Shown in pieces: positions 53,614-62,661 of a stretch of 64,000 bases of DNA (within the stretch, counting starts at the first letter, position 1; the number at the start of each line of letters is the position of its first letter). The translations under genes and the position numbers were made by a program. This stretch comes from Melioribacter sp. (GTDB lineage: Bacteria > Bacteroidota > Ignavibacteria > Ignavibacteriales > Melioribacteraceae): NCBI GenBank assembly GCA_020723965.1, contig DYHW01000004.1, forward strand, positions 186,001-250,000, read 5' to 3'. Below the pieces are notes generated by a model that searched no databases, was not told where the DNA came from, and was given only the letters and a program-made list of their open reading frames with translations.

Positions 53614-54915
53614 ATGATTAAAAAATATTTTCATCTTGATGAACTCGGCACAACAATTAAACAAGAATTCATTGCGGGCGCCACCACTTTTGTAACAATG
53701 GCTTACATCATAATTGTTAATCCAAAAATTCTTGAAGCGGCCGGAATGCCTTTCGGCGCTTCGATGGCTGCGACTATAATTAGCGCATTCTTCGGCACGC
53801 TTGCAATGGGCGTTTACGCAAAGAGACCGTTTGCAATAGCTCCTTATATGGGAGAAAATGCATTTATTGCTTTTACTGTAGTAAAAGTTCTAGGTTACAG
53901 TTGGCAGACTGCGCTTGGTGCAATTTTTATCGGCGGTTGTCTTTTTACAATCTTAACTCTTCTCAATATCCGAAGCTGGCTTGCTAATTCAATACCTGAT
54001 AGTTTGAAGATAGCTTTTGCCGCGGGCATTGGGTTGTTTTTAACATTTATTGGTTTGAATGAAACAGGAATAGTTACGATTGGCGTTCCCGGAGCGCCTG
54101 TTCACGTTGGTAACTTTAGTCAACCATCAGTTCTGCTAGCAATCTTTGCGTTTCTTCTTATCGGCTTTCTTATGATAAAAAAAGTAAACGGAGCTATTCT
54201 AATAGGAATTTTATTTACGGCTTTTCTTGGTTTTGTTTTTGGAGTAACTCCGTTTCCAAAGAAATGGATGAGCTTGCCGCCGGATATTTCGCCGGTTTTT
54301 TTACAGCTCGATATTTTCGGAGCGATGAGCTGGGGATTCTTCTCTGTAATATTGGTAATATTCGTAATGGATTTTGTTGATACAATGGGCACTTTGCTTG
54401 GGCTTGGCTACAAAGCAAAGATGCTCGATGAAAATGGAAATATGCCAGAAATTGAAAAACCAATGTTGTGCGATGCGCTTGCAACCGTTGTCGGGTCCCT
54501 TAGCGGAACTACAACAAGCGGCGCTTATATTGAATCAGCTGCTGGAATTGAAGCAGGCGGAAAATCTGGATTGACGGCGGTTGTAACGGCAATTCTTTTT
54601 TTGAGCACATTATTTTTTGCTCCACTATTTGCGGCTATACCTGCTTATGCTTACGGCGCTTCGCTCATAATTGTCGGGCTGTTAATGATTACCCCTGTTT
54701 CTCATCTAAAATTTGATGATCTGGCAGAAACAATTCCTGCTTTTATCACAATTACTCTTATGAGCTTTACTTACAATCTTGGAATTGGAATGACGGCTGG
54801 TTTTGTTGTTTATCCTTTAACAATGCTTGTTGCCGGAAGAATAAAAACCGTTAAGTTGGGAATGTGGATAATGTTTGCATTCTCAATTTTGTTTTACATT
54901 TTTTATCCTTATTAA
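53614..54915 (+). CDS. NCS2-family purine permease (AzgA/PbuG type)
   Basis: 433 residues, about 13 membrane segments. The start MIKKYFHLDELGTTIKQEFIAG and MAYIIIVNP are typical of the AzgA-like branch that transports hypoxanthine, guanine or adenine with protons. The GENAFIAF, FVDTMGTLLGL and AGIEAGGKSGLTA motifs correspond to the conserved helix 3, 8 and 10 regions. It begins 97 bases after the broken DUF2905 gene and stands alone. The base transported is not evident. Confidence 0.92.
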   Translation: MIKKYFHLDELGTTIKQEFIAGATTFVTMAYIIIVNPKILEAAGMPFGASMAATIISAFFGTLAMGVYAKRPFAIAPYMGENAFIAFTVVKVLGYSWQTALGAIFIGGCLFTILTLLNIRSWLANSIPDSLKIAFAAGIGLFLTFIGLNETGIVTIGVPGAPVHVGNFSQPSVLLAIFAFLLIGFLMIKKVNGAILIGILFTAFLGFVFGVTPFPKKWMSLPPDISPVFLQLDIFGAMSWGFFSVILVIFVMDFVDTMGTLLGLGYKAKMLDENGNMPEIEKPMLCDALATVVGSLSGTTTSGAYIESAAGIEAGGKSGLTAVVTAILFLSTLFFAPLFAAIPAYAYGASLIIVGLLMITPVSHLKFDDLAETIPAFITITLMSFTYNLGIGMTAGFVVYPLTMLVAGRIKTVKLGMWIMFAFSILFYIFYPY

Positions 54916-55021
54916 GCGGTATTTAGAAATTATTGCACATTATTTTTGAATCGATATTTAATCAGTTTCATCTAACGGAAAAAGAAAATTGGTTATTAAC
55001 TGATAAGAAAATGGAGTTTCA

Positions 55022-55450
55022 ATGGCAGCAAAAAATGCTTATGTAAAACAGATAAAGGGCGTAACGTTTATTGGTAAAACGGATTCCAATCATTGGGTTA
55101 CTATGGATGGACCTGAGCAATTCGGCGGAAGCGATGCGGGAACACGTCCAAAAGAATTAATTTTACTAGCTCTTGCCGGCTGTACCGGAAGTGACGTTGC
55201 AGTAATTCTTGGAAAGAAAAAAATAAAACTCGATGGCTTCGAAATGAACATCTCGGCAGATACACAAGAGACTCATCCGCAGGTGTTCACAAAAATTCAT
55301 CTCGAATATGTTTTCTATGGAAAAGATGTTCCGAAGGATGCAGTTGAAAGAGCAATTGAATTATCACAAAAAACTTATTGCAGTGTTACTGCGATGCTGC
55401 AGAAATCTGTTGAAATAACTCACTCATATAGAATAGAAGGAACGAGATAA
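55022..55450 (+). CDS. OsmC/Ohr family peroxide reductase-like protein
   Basis: 142 residues with the OsmC fold and both redox cysteines: LAGCTGSDVA (near residue 58) and KTYCSVTAML (near residue 122). GGSDAGTRPKELILLALAGC is typical of the OsmC-type rather than Ohr-type subgroup. It would reduce organic peroxides with a dithiol. A TATTTTTG box lies upstream at 54941-54948 without a -33 partner. The gene stands alone. Confidence 0.9.
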   Translation: MAAKNAYVKQIKGVTFIGKTDSNHWVTMDGPEQFGGSDAGTRPKELILLALAGCTGSDVAVILGKKKIKLDGFEMNISADTQETHPQVFTKIHLEYVFYGKDVPKDAVERAIELSQKTYCSVTAMLQKSVEITHSYRIEGTR

Positions 55451-55500
55451 TTTTCTCAGCCCCTGCCGTAAATGAATTAAATGCGAGGCACAAAAATAGA

Positions 55501-55881
55501 TTATAAGTATTCCTCTGGTATTAGTTTTCTGCCGGAGAATCCCTCTTCCATACTGTGATAAAACATGATGTCATCTTCATCGCTGCGCCAGCATAACATA
55601 ACCTCATTGTTGTTTATGACCGCAGGAAAATCGACAAGACCAATCTTAAAATTTCCATCTTTATAAAGGCATCCTATTTCTTCCAACTCCTTAATAAAGG
55701 AATCTATTTGGGAGGCGAGGTTTAATATTTTTTCATTGCCGGCAATATTTCCATCCAATGATTCTGCTATTGTTCTTATTTGAGAAGCACTATAGAGAAT
55801 GTCTGTTACTATCTGCTTAACTAATGGAAGAGTGCGGCGCGCTTCTTGAGGAGTAAAATATTTTTTGTCTTGGCTTGGCAT
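55501..55881 (-). CDS. DUF2203 family protein
   Basis: 126 residues. The start YFTPQEARRTLPLVKQIV is the hallmark of DUF2203. A helical coiled-coil region follows (about 25-80), then GCLYKDGNFKIGLVDFPA and a C-terminal VMLCWRSDEDDIMFYHSMEEGFSGR, the conserved second part. The function of the family is unknown. It is convergent with the OsmC gene, 50 bases apart. Confidence 0.88.
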   Translation of the reverse strand: MPSQDKKYFTPQEARRTLPLVKQIVTDILYSASQIRTIAESLDGNIAGNEKILNLASQIDSFIKELEEIGCLYKDGNFKIGLVDFPAVINNNEVMLCWRSDEDDIMFYHSMEEGFSGRKLIPEEYL

Positions 55882-56288
55882 AATTCTGTCTTTTTTTAAA
55901 GATTCTTTGGTTAATACTGAAATAAATTTTTTCCCGATATAGAAATACTATTGTTTACCTTTTCAACTTAGCTCTATTCTAACATCCATCAGCCGCTCAT
56001 AAGCGTTCAATCAGTTTGAAATGAAGTTACAATATAGAACCCTGAAATAAGCTCTTCAATTTTACATAATCATAATTCCTAAGTCTATATAGAATTAAAA
56101 ACTTATTCATTCGGAAAACTTGCAGAAAAAATGATTTCATATCTATCAAGAGATATTTAGGAAAGAAGTAGAATTTTTTAATCAGATAGGCTTGCATTAT
56201 TATAAGTCTTTATTTATATTTAGTCTAAATAAAAATTAGATTTATAACAGTTGCCTCTTATTTATAAATACTATAAGGAGTTATAACA
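55882..56288. other. 407-base intergenic region upstream of FecA-like gene
   Basis: The gap lies between divergent DUF2203 and FecA-like receptor genes. No credible coding frame is present. The notable content is the perfect 15-base palindrome at 56217-56231 (listed separately). A ribosome binding site AAGGAG lies at 56274-56279, before the ATG at 56289. Confidence 0.5.
56217..56231. promoter_or_regulatory. candidate metalloregulator operator (perfect 15-bp palindrome)
   Basis: TATTTAG-T-CTAAATA is a perfect inverted repeat with a single central base, 58 bases before the start of the FecA-like receptor. The shape (TTTAG...CTAAA) resembles DtxR/MntR-family operators more than the classical Fur box. 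Its position in front of an iron-type receptor gene makes a metal-dependent repressor plausible, but the regulator is not in this window. Confidence 0.4.
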
Positions 56289-58667
56289 ATGGTAGTCAGT
56301 CGATTTTTACTTTTCGCTTTTTTTGTTTATCTAATCAATTTAACCCTCCCTATAACTGCGGGCACAAATTCAAGCAAAGATAAAACTATTAGTGGACGGG
56401 TTTTTTCAAAAGATTCAAATAGTCCGCTTCCAGGTGTAAATATCCTTATTATAGGCACAAACTTAGGGGCGGCAACTGATAGCGGTGGTCATTTTCTTAT
56501 TTATAATGTGCCCCCCGGTATTTACGAAATAAAGGCCAGTATGGTTGGCTATATATCCGTTACTGAAAAGATAAATGTGGAAGAGTCGGGGATGATTCAG
56601 CAAAACTTTTTTCTTATTCCTCGTTTATATGATTTTCCCGTAGTTGAAATAATTGGTTCAAATCCTTCTTTCTTTTTGAAGATTCCTGGTTCAGGAGAGA
56701 CAGTTGGTAAAAATGTTATTCAAGGAACTCACCCGGTCGGAATGAATGAAATCTTGAGGAAAGTGCCCGGTGTGTATGTACGAGATGAAGATGGTTTTGG
56801 TATCCGCCCAAATATTGGGATACGCGGACTTTTTCCAACCCGAAGTTCAAAGGTGCTGCTACTTGAAGACGGAATTCCTATCACTCAAGCTCCTTATGGC
56901 GACCCTGCAGCATATTATCATCCACCGATTTCTCGTTTTAATCGAGTAGAAATTCTCAAAGGGAGCGGTCAGATCATTTTTGGACCACAAACTATCGGCG
57001 GTGTAATCAATTATTTAACACCTCAACCTCCAAGCGAAACAGAAGGAATGGTGAAAATAATTACAGGTAACCGTAATTATCTCTTCGGCCAGTTTGATTT
57101 CGGAAGCAATTGGAATGGAGTTGGCTTTATGGCAAGTTATTCTCGTAAACAGGGAAATCTTGCTCGCTCAAATACTTCGACAAGACTTAATGATCTTTCC
57201 GGAAAAGTTATTTTGGAGATCGATAAACGATCTAAACTAAGCATAAAAGGAAACGTTTATGAGGAAACGTCAAACATCACTTACGCGGGGATAACGCAAA
57301 TAGAATTCGAAGAGGACCCATTTCAAAATCAATTCAAAAACGATTGGTTCTTTGTTCACCGTTACGGCGCTCACATTATTTTCGATCGTTATATGGGAGA
57401 TAACGGTTCTTACTTCGCTTTAAACTTATATGGGCAGGCATTTCTACGCGACTGGTGGCGCCAGGGAAATAATGGCGGAACTAATTCGGCAAACCCCGGA
57501 AATCAATTAGGGGTTAGAACTGTTCTAAATCCTTCACGAAATGATGGTCGTAATCGGAAATATTATGTGTGGGGTATTGAGCCGAGATTTCGATTCAATC
57601 ATCAATTTTTGGGCTTTCTACACGAAACAGACTTAGGAATTCGAGTTCACTTTGAGACACAAGATCGAAAACAGATTGAAGGAAATTCTCCATTTGCGCG
57701 AACTGGAGTATTAAGAGAAGACAATTTACGAAAAACAGTTGCATTAGCTTCATTTATTCAGGATAAGATTTTTATTGGAGACAAATGGACAATTTCCGGA
57801 GGACTAAGAATGGAGAACATCCATTATTCGCGCACTAACCGGTTGAACGGGGCATCAGGGCGGGTTACATTAGTTGAATTTATTCCAGGCGTTGGCGCTA
57901 CGTTCAATCCAATGCCGGAGCTGATGTTTTATGGGGGCTTGCATCGCGGCTTTGCTCCTCCGAGAGTTGAGGATGTTATTTCCAACACAGACGGTTCAAG
58001 TATCGAACTTGAGGCGGAAAAGAGTTGGAATTTAGAATTGGGTATTAGAACTAAGTTAACATCAAATATTGAACTTCATGCAACTTTGTTTGAAATGAAT
58101 TTCGAAAACCAAATAATTCCAAGCTCGCTTGCTGGAGGAAGTGGAACTAACTTTACAAATGCTGGAAAAACTATTCACCGCGGCGCCGAGCTTAAATCAT
58201 CGGTTACAATTGCGCCTTGGATGTGGTATGATAAATATCTTTTGCTAAACATTGCTTACACTTATCTGCCGGTAGCGGAGTTTCGCGGGGTACGCTACAG
58301 TACAATTATACCCACAAAAATAGTAACAGGTAACCGACTGACTTACGCGCCAAAACATCTGGTTACTGCCTCTGTTGGATATATGACTTCTAACGAAACC
58401 AACTTCTATCTTGAGGCGGTCTATGTTAGTGATCAATTCAGCGATGATCTAAATACGGTAAATCCTTCTCCGAGCGGACGGCAGGGAATAATACCTGAAC
58501 AGATAATCTGGAATGTATCTGTAAACTATACAATAAAACCAATAAACCTAACGGCTGTATTTGCAGTAAAGAATTTGTTTGACAAAGTCTATATTGTAGA
58601 CCGCTCGCGGGGAATATTGCCTGGCAACCCCCGCTTGTTTCAATTTGGCATAGAGTGGAAATTCTAA
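56289..58667 (+). CDS. FecA-like TonB-dependent receptor
   Basis: 792 residues. A signal peptide is followed by a carboxypeptidase-regulatory-like domain (about 30-115, ISGRVFSKDSNSPLPGVNI), a plug domain with VYVRDEDGFGIRPNIGIRG, DGIPITQAPYGDPAAYYHP and GPQTIGGVINYLTP, and the barrel ending in FQFGIEWKF. The plug is close to FecA (ferric citrate) receptors, although no FecR/FecI signalling pair is adjacent. It transports an iron chelate or similar ligand into the periplasm with TonB energy. A palindromic operator candidate lies upstream. It shares the regulatory-domain layout with the receptor at the left end. Confidence 0.92.
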   Translation: MVVSRFLLFAFFVYLINLTLPITAGTNSSKDKTISGRVFSKDSNSPLPGVNILIIGTNLGAATDSGGHFLIYNVPPGIYEIKASMVGYISVTEKINVEESGMIQQNFFLIPRLYDFPVVEIIGSNPSFFLKIPGSGETVGKNVIQGTHPVGMNEILRKVPGVYVRDEDGFGIRPNIGIRGLFPTRSSKVLLLEDGIPITQAPYGDPAAYYHPPISRFNRVEILKGSGQIIFGPQTIGGVINYLTPQPPSETEGMVKIITGNRNYLFGQFDFGSNWNGVGFMASYSRKQGNLARSNTSTRLNDLSGKVILEIDKRSKLSIKGNVYEETSNITYAGITQIEFEEDPFQNQFKNDWFFVHRYGAHIIFDRYMGDNGSYFALNLYGQAFLRDWWRQGNNGGTNSANPGNQLGVRTVLNPSRNDGRNRKYYVWGIEPRFRFNHQFLGFLHETDLGIRVHFETQDRKQIEGNSPFARTGVLREDNLRKTVALASFIQDKIFIGDKWTISGGLRMENIHYSRTNRLNGASGRVTLVEFIPGVGATFNPMPELMFYGGLHRGFAPPRVEDVISNTDGSSIELEAEKSWNLELGIRTKLTSNIELHATLFEMNFENQIIPSSLAGGSGTNFTNAGKTIHRGAELKSSVTIAPWMWYDKYLLLNIAYTYLPVAEFRGVRYSTIIPTKIVTGNRLTYAPKHLVTASVGYMTSNETNFYLEAVYVSDQFSDDLNTVNPSPSGRQGIIPEQIIWNVSVNYTIKPINLTAVFAVKNLFDKVYIVDRSRGILPGNPRLFQFGIEWKF

Positions 58668-58785
58668 TTTACAGCACTTTAACTTTTTGATTTCGGAAAG
58701 CGGGAAGATCATTACATTTTTATTTTTTTTATTTTGAGTGAAAAGCAAGTCTCTTTAAATAGTTATCAAAAGCGGTAGGGAAAAA

Positions 58786-59817
58786 ATGAAAAAAAGAAAC
58801 AATTTTTTATTAACCTTTTCAATCTTGATTTTTTTAATAATTCTCTTCTCTATTTCTAGTCAAGCCCAATCAACTAAGAAATATTTTGGAAGATCGCACA
58901 CATCCTATTTCCTTGCAGAGCCGGCGCTTAATTTTGAGTTTGGCTGCGGAGAAGCTCACGTCAACCAACTATTGCATGTAAACAAAAAGGGCGAGTTATA
59001 CTTTCCTGTAATTGGTAATTTATTTGTTTCCAAAAGAAGTAAAGATGCGGAGAATAATTCTATTAACATTCCGCCGCCTCATAAGTATTCAAAAGCGGTC
59101 GAAGATAATTCTTTCCTTATTGAAGAAGCATATAACCAGGAAGAAGGAGTAGTTCAGCATATTTCTCATGCCGTTTATTTTAGGGAACCAGAACGAAATA
59201 TTTTCTACTCTTTCACTCAAGAATGGCCCATCGGCGGACTACTTCATCAACTCAGTTTCACAATTCCTTATTCTTTTCTTAATTCAAATAAAGGCGTGGG
59301 CGATTTGATGTTCAACTACCGGTATCAACTTTTTACAAGTGACGATTGGGCTGCATTCTCACCTCGTATTTCAATAATAGTGCCGACAGGTAATGTTAGC
59401 AAAAGTTTAGGAGCGGGCTCGATAGGAATGCAAATAAATCTGCCTGCTAGTAAGCGGTTCTCTGAATTCTTTGTTGGACATTTTAATGCTGGTTTTACAT
59501 TTATGCCTTCAGCTCAAGTTTCTTTTTCGAACAAGCGGCATCAATTGACATTTTGGAATTTGGGCGGAAGTATTATTTGGCTTGCCGGAGAGAGATTCAA
59601 TGTTATGATGGAGTATCTAATAAATGACGGCAGCAACATTGATGAATTTGGTAATGTAAATCGCTTTACTGAAAAGTTCATTAGCCCGGGCATTCGCTAT
59701 GCAATTGATATTGGCGAATTGCAAATTGTTCCCGGGTTGGCATTCCCTTTTAGTTTTTTAAATGAGGATAATAGAGTTGGAATGATTTTTTATCTTTCGT
59801 TTGAACACACATTTTAA
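58786..59817 (+). CDS. outer-membrane beta-barrel-like protein downstream of FecA-like receptor
   Basis: 343 residues. The signal peptide ends SSQAQ. The remainder consists of amphipathic strands such as GVGDLMFNYRYQLF, FSPRISIIVPTG and FVGHFNAGFTFMP, and the protein ends in FEHTF, a typical barrel C-terminus. It resembles the MetA-pathway/transporter-like barrels of Bacteroidota, with no known substrate. It starts 118 bases after the receptor gene on the same strand, so it could act with the receptor. I do not recognise a named family. Confidence 0.6.
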   Translation: MKKRNNFLLTFSILIFLIILFSISSQAQSTKKYFGRSHTSYFLAEPALNFEFGCGEAHVNQLLHVNKKGELYFPVIGNLFVSKRSKDAENNSINIPPPHKYSKAVEDNSFLIEEAYNQEEGVVQHISHAVYFREPERNIFYSFTQEWPIGGLLHQLSFTIPYSFLNSNKGVGDLMFNYRYQLFTSDDWAAFSPRISIIVPTGNVSKSLGAGSIGMQINLPASKRFSEFFVGHFNAGFTFMPSAQVSFSNKRHQLTFWNLGGSIIWLAGERFNVMMEYLINDGSNIDEFGNVNRFTEKFISPGIRYAIDIGELQIVPGLAFPFSFLNEDNRVGMIFYLSFEHTF

Positions 59818-59956
59818 TATTGAGAGTAATATTTTTATTCCGAGATATTTGTAATCAAGCGTCTTCCATTGCTGTTGCTGCGCTATGATATTAGTGAATA
59901 ACCGGTGAACCCAAAACGAAAGTAGTTACTATAACCGCCTTACTCGCAATCGGCTG

Positions 59957-59997
59957 CAGATTCTTCGCTTCATAAAGTTGACGAAGCGAAGAATCTG
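59957..59997. repeat. perfect 15-bp inverted repeat between convergent genes
   Basis: CAGATTCTTCGCTTC (59957-59971) and its exact reverse complement (59983-59997) enclose an 11-base loop. On the plus strand the stem is followed only by TTTG, and there is no U tract on the minus strand. It may still act as a bidirectional terminator for the barrel-like and hslU genes, or be a REP element. Confidence 0.65.
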
Positions 59998-60068
59998 TTT
60001 GTAAATTGATTTGTAGCAGTCAGTTGCTAAACAAAATATTCGAACAAATCAGAAACTCTGTTCTACAT

Positions 60069-61433
60069 TTAAAGAATATATTTACTCAAATCTCTATTCT
60101 TAACAATAGTATCGAGTTTTTGATTTACCATTTCGCCGGTAATCTCAATTTCCGCTTCCGGCATTTTATCGGGCACATCAAAAAGAATATCTTCGAGCAA
60201 AGTAGTTAAAATAGTATGCAGTCTGCGAGCCCCAATATTTTCAACTTGATCGTTAACTAAAGCTGCCATTTTAGCAACTTCTTTTATAGCGTCATCTTTA
60301 AAGGAAATAGTAACTCCTTCAGTTTTAAGAAGCGCAAAGTATTGTTTAAGCAGCGCATTTTTGGGAAGAGTTAGAATTTTTACGAAATCTTCTTCGCTTA
60401 GACTTTTGAGTTCAACACGAATTGGGAAACGCCCTTGAAGTTCGGGTATCAGATCGCTTGGTTTTGAAACATGAAAAGCGCCAGAAGCAATAAATAAAAT
60501 GTGGTCGGTTTTAACCGGTCCATATTTAGTATTCACAGTAGAACCTTCTACAACCGGAAGAAGGTCTCTCTGAACTCCTTCGCGGGAAACATCTGGTCCT
60601 TGCTGACTTTTTGCCCCCGCTATCTTATCGATCTCATCAATAAAAACAATTCCCGATTCTTGAACACGCTTAACAGCTTCACGCTGAACAGCTTCCATGT
60701 CAATCAGCTTTTCAGTTTCTTCCTGAGAGATAATTTTTCTTGCTTCGCGTATAGGGGTTTTCCTTTTCTTTTTTTTCTTTGGTATCATGCTGCTCATCAT
60801 CTCCTGCAAATTCATTGCCATATCATCCATTCCAAGTGGTCCCATCACCTGCATGCCAAAAGCTGGAGTAGTAACATCAAATTCTATCAACTTATCGTCC
60901 ATTTCTCCTTTGCGAAGTTTTTCGCGCATCCATTCTCGTGTTTTTTCATTGCGAGGTTCTTCATTTTCTTCTTGCTCATTTTCAATTGCATGAGGTCTCT
61001 TTGTGGGCGGAATCAGCTGGTCTAAAATTTTTTCTTCTGCCATTCTATCAGCTTTTTCCTGAACTTCTACTGTTTTCTCAGAACGCACCATGCTAACAGC
61101 AATATCAGCAATATCACGAATCATCGATTCAACATCGCGTCCCACGTAGCCAACTTCTGTGTATTTTGATGCTTCAACCTTAATAAACGGGGCGCCGGAA
61201 AGTTTTGCAAGTCGCCGCGCAATTTCTGTTTTACCAACGCCCGTAGGTCCAATAAGAATAATATTATTGGGCATTATTTCTTCTTTAATAATTTCATCAA
61301 CTTGCTGCCTGCGCCATCTGTTTCGCAAAGCAATTGCAACAGCGCGCTTGGCTTCATTTTGACCAATTATATATTTATCCAATTCCTTTACAATTTGAGC
61401 AGGTGTAAGGTTTTTAACCAATTCGTTATTCAT
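60069..61433 (-). CDS. hslU: HslU, ATPase subunit of the HslUV protease
   Basis: About 454 residues, AAA+ unfoldase that feeds proteins to HslV. It has LTPAQIVKELDKYIIGQNEAK, Walker A GPTGVGKTE (near residue 60), the GYVGRD pore loop, an intermediate domain rich in charged residues (about 110-240), Walker B IVFIDEIDKI and the sensor region GRFPIRVEL. The C-terminus LSKYIL is the tail that opens HslV. I use the ATG at 61433 with GAGG nine bases before; an earlier ATG at 61448 overlaps the hslV stop. It is the last gene of the operon. Confidence 0.96.
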   Translation of the reverse strand: MNNELVKNLTPAQIVKELDKYIIGQNEAKRAVAIALRNRWRRQQVDEIIKEEIMPNNIILIGPTGVGKTEIARRLAKLSGAPFIKVEASKYTEVGYVGRDVESMIRDIADIAVSMVRSEKTVEVQEKADRMAEEKILDQLIPPTKRPHAIENEQEENEEPRNEKTREWMREKLRKGEMDDKLIEFDVTTPAFGMQVMGPLGMDDMAMNLQEMMSSMIPKKKKKRKTPIREARKIISQEETEKLIDMEAVQREAVKRVQESGIVFIDEIDKIAGAKSQQGPDVSREGVQRDLLPVVEGSTVNTKYGPVKTDHILFIASGAFHVSKPSDLIPELQGRFPIRVELKSLSEEDFVKILTLPKNALLKQYFALLKTEGVTISFKDDAIKEVAKMAALVNDQVENIGARRLHTILTTLLEDILFDVPDKMPEAEIEITGEMVNQKLDTIVKNRDLSKYIL

Positions 61434-61444
61434 TCTTCTTTTCC

Positions 61445-61981
61445 TCATTTGCCAATAGTTTCAACTGTTATTTTTTCGTTTGTGTAGATGCAAATATCTG
61501 CTGCGGTTTTTAATGATTCTTCAACAATTTCTTTGGCAGAAAAAGAAGTGAATTTTTTTAACATCTTTGCAGCAGCAAGCGCGTACATTCCTCCGCTTCC
61601 AATGGCAACTATGTTGTCTTCCGGTTCTATAACGTCACCGGTTCCGGAAACTACATAAGCTTTATCTTCTGAAATAATGGCGAGCATCGCCTCGAGCCGG
61701 CGCAAATATTTATCTGTTCGCCAATCTTTTGCAAGCTCAACAACGGCACGGCTCACATTGCCGCTGTATTGCTCAAGTTTTTCTTCGAAGCGCGCCAGTA
61801 ATGTGAAAGCATCAGCAGTTGAACCGGCAAATCCGCAAATAACTTTTCCATTGAGGAGCTTGCGTATCTTCATTGAGTTATGCTTCATTACAGTATTGCC
61901 AAGCGTTACTTGACCATCGCCGCCGAGCGCAGCTTGATCATCTTTGATGATGCCAATAATTGTTGTGGACCTAATTTTCAT
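61445..61981 (-). CDS. hslV: HslV, proteolytic subunit of the HslUV protease
   Basis: 178 residues, Ntn-hydrolase forming the double-hexamer protease core. The propeptide MKIRS precedes the catalytic Thr (TTIIGI), and the conserved GGDGQVTLG and GGMYALAAA segments are present. Normal length. It lies 32 bases after the membrane methyltransferase-like gene and 11 bases before hslU. Confidence 0.96.
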   Translation of the reverse strand: MKIRSTTIIGIIKDDQAALGGDGQVTLGNTVMKHNSMKIRKLLNGKVICGFAGSTADAFTLLARFEEKLEQYSGNVSRAVVELAKDWRTDKYLRRLEAMLAIISEDKAYVVSGTGDVIEPEDNIVAIGSGGMYALAAAKMLKKFTSFSAKEIVEESLKTAADICIYTNEKITVETIGK

Positions 61982-62013
61982 TTTATTGTGTCTCCAATAG
62001 TTTAAAATTGTCG

Positions 62014-62661
62014 TTACGAACTTGTGGCTTCTGGCTTTCGTTGTAAAGACAATGTAAAAGGGATCAATCTTGGAACCCTCTTCTGATATTCTCTATACTT
62101 GCTGCCAAATACTTCAATTAGTTTGCGCTCTTCATAAATGGAGCCGATATAAAAATAAACAACAATGCAGAGAAACATTACAAAATAGAACAAACTCATT
62201 GTTGGACGAAATCCTAAAAACAAAATTGAGAAGAAGTAAATAGGGTGTCGAACAAATTTAAACGCTCCTTCAATTTTTAAAGTTAGCTTTTCATCTAACT
62301 CATCTGCGCGGTAATTACCTCGCAAGTATCTCTCAATTTGAACAACCCCGAGAAACTCTTTCAAGTTGATCGGTCGTGCTGCCCATACCAATCCAATAAA
62401 CGAAAGAACTTGGAGTGCAAATGTAATGATATCGAACGGATATTGTAAGTCGTAGACAATCAGATCTGGCTTAGGAGTAATTATATAGAATACGGCAAAA
62501 ATCAGTAAAGAAGAAACATTATAAAACATACGATAAAATGCGATTCTATTTCCTATTTTTTCTGCGAGAGCATATTTAATTTTTCTGGAAGCCAGCCAAG
62601 TGTGAGAAATTGCAAAGAGAGAAAAAAGAAGGACAATTAAAATTATGTTAAGAGCGGTCAT
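62014..62661 (-). CDS. isoprenylcysteine-methyltransferase-like membrane protein
   Basis: 215 residues with about five hydrophobic segments. The C-terminal part has the ICMT/PEMT-type cofactor motif: FVRHPIYFF followed by EERKLIEVFGSKYREYQKRVPRLIPF. Such bacterial proteins may methylate lipids or small molecules using S-adenosylmethionine; the substrate is unknown. The ATG overlaps the rpoN stop by four bases, with AAAGGA before it, so the gene is coupled to rpoN. Confidence 0.8.
   Translation of the reverse strand: MTALNIILIVLLFSLFAISHTWLASRKIKYALAEKIGNRIAFYRMFYNVSSLLIFAVFYIITPKPDLIVYDLQYPFDIITFALQVLSFIGLVWAARPINLKEFLGVVQIERYLRGNYRADELDEKLTLKIEGAFKFVRHPIYFFSILFLGFRPTMSLFYFVMFLCIVVYFYIGSIYEERKLIEVFGSKYREYQKRVPRLIPFTLSLQRKPEATSS

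Noticed and set aside
60501..61025. 174-codon plus-strand open frame inside hslU
   Set aside because: It is the antisense shadow of the charged HslU intermediate domain. Its translation is Phe/Ser/His-rich without family resemblance.
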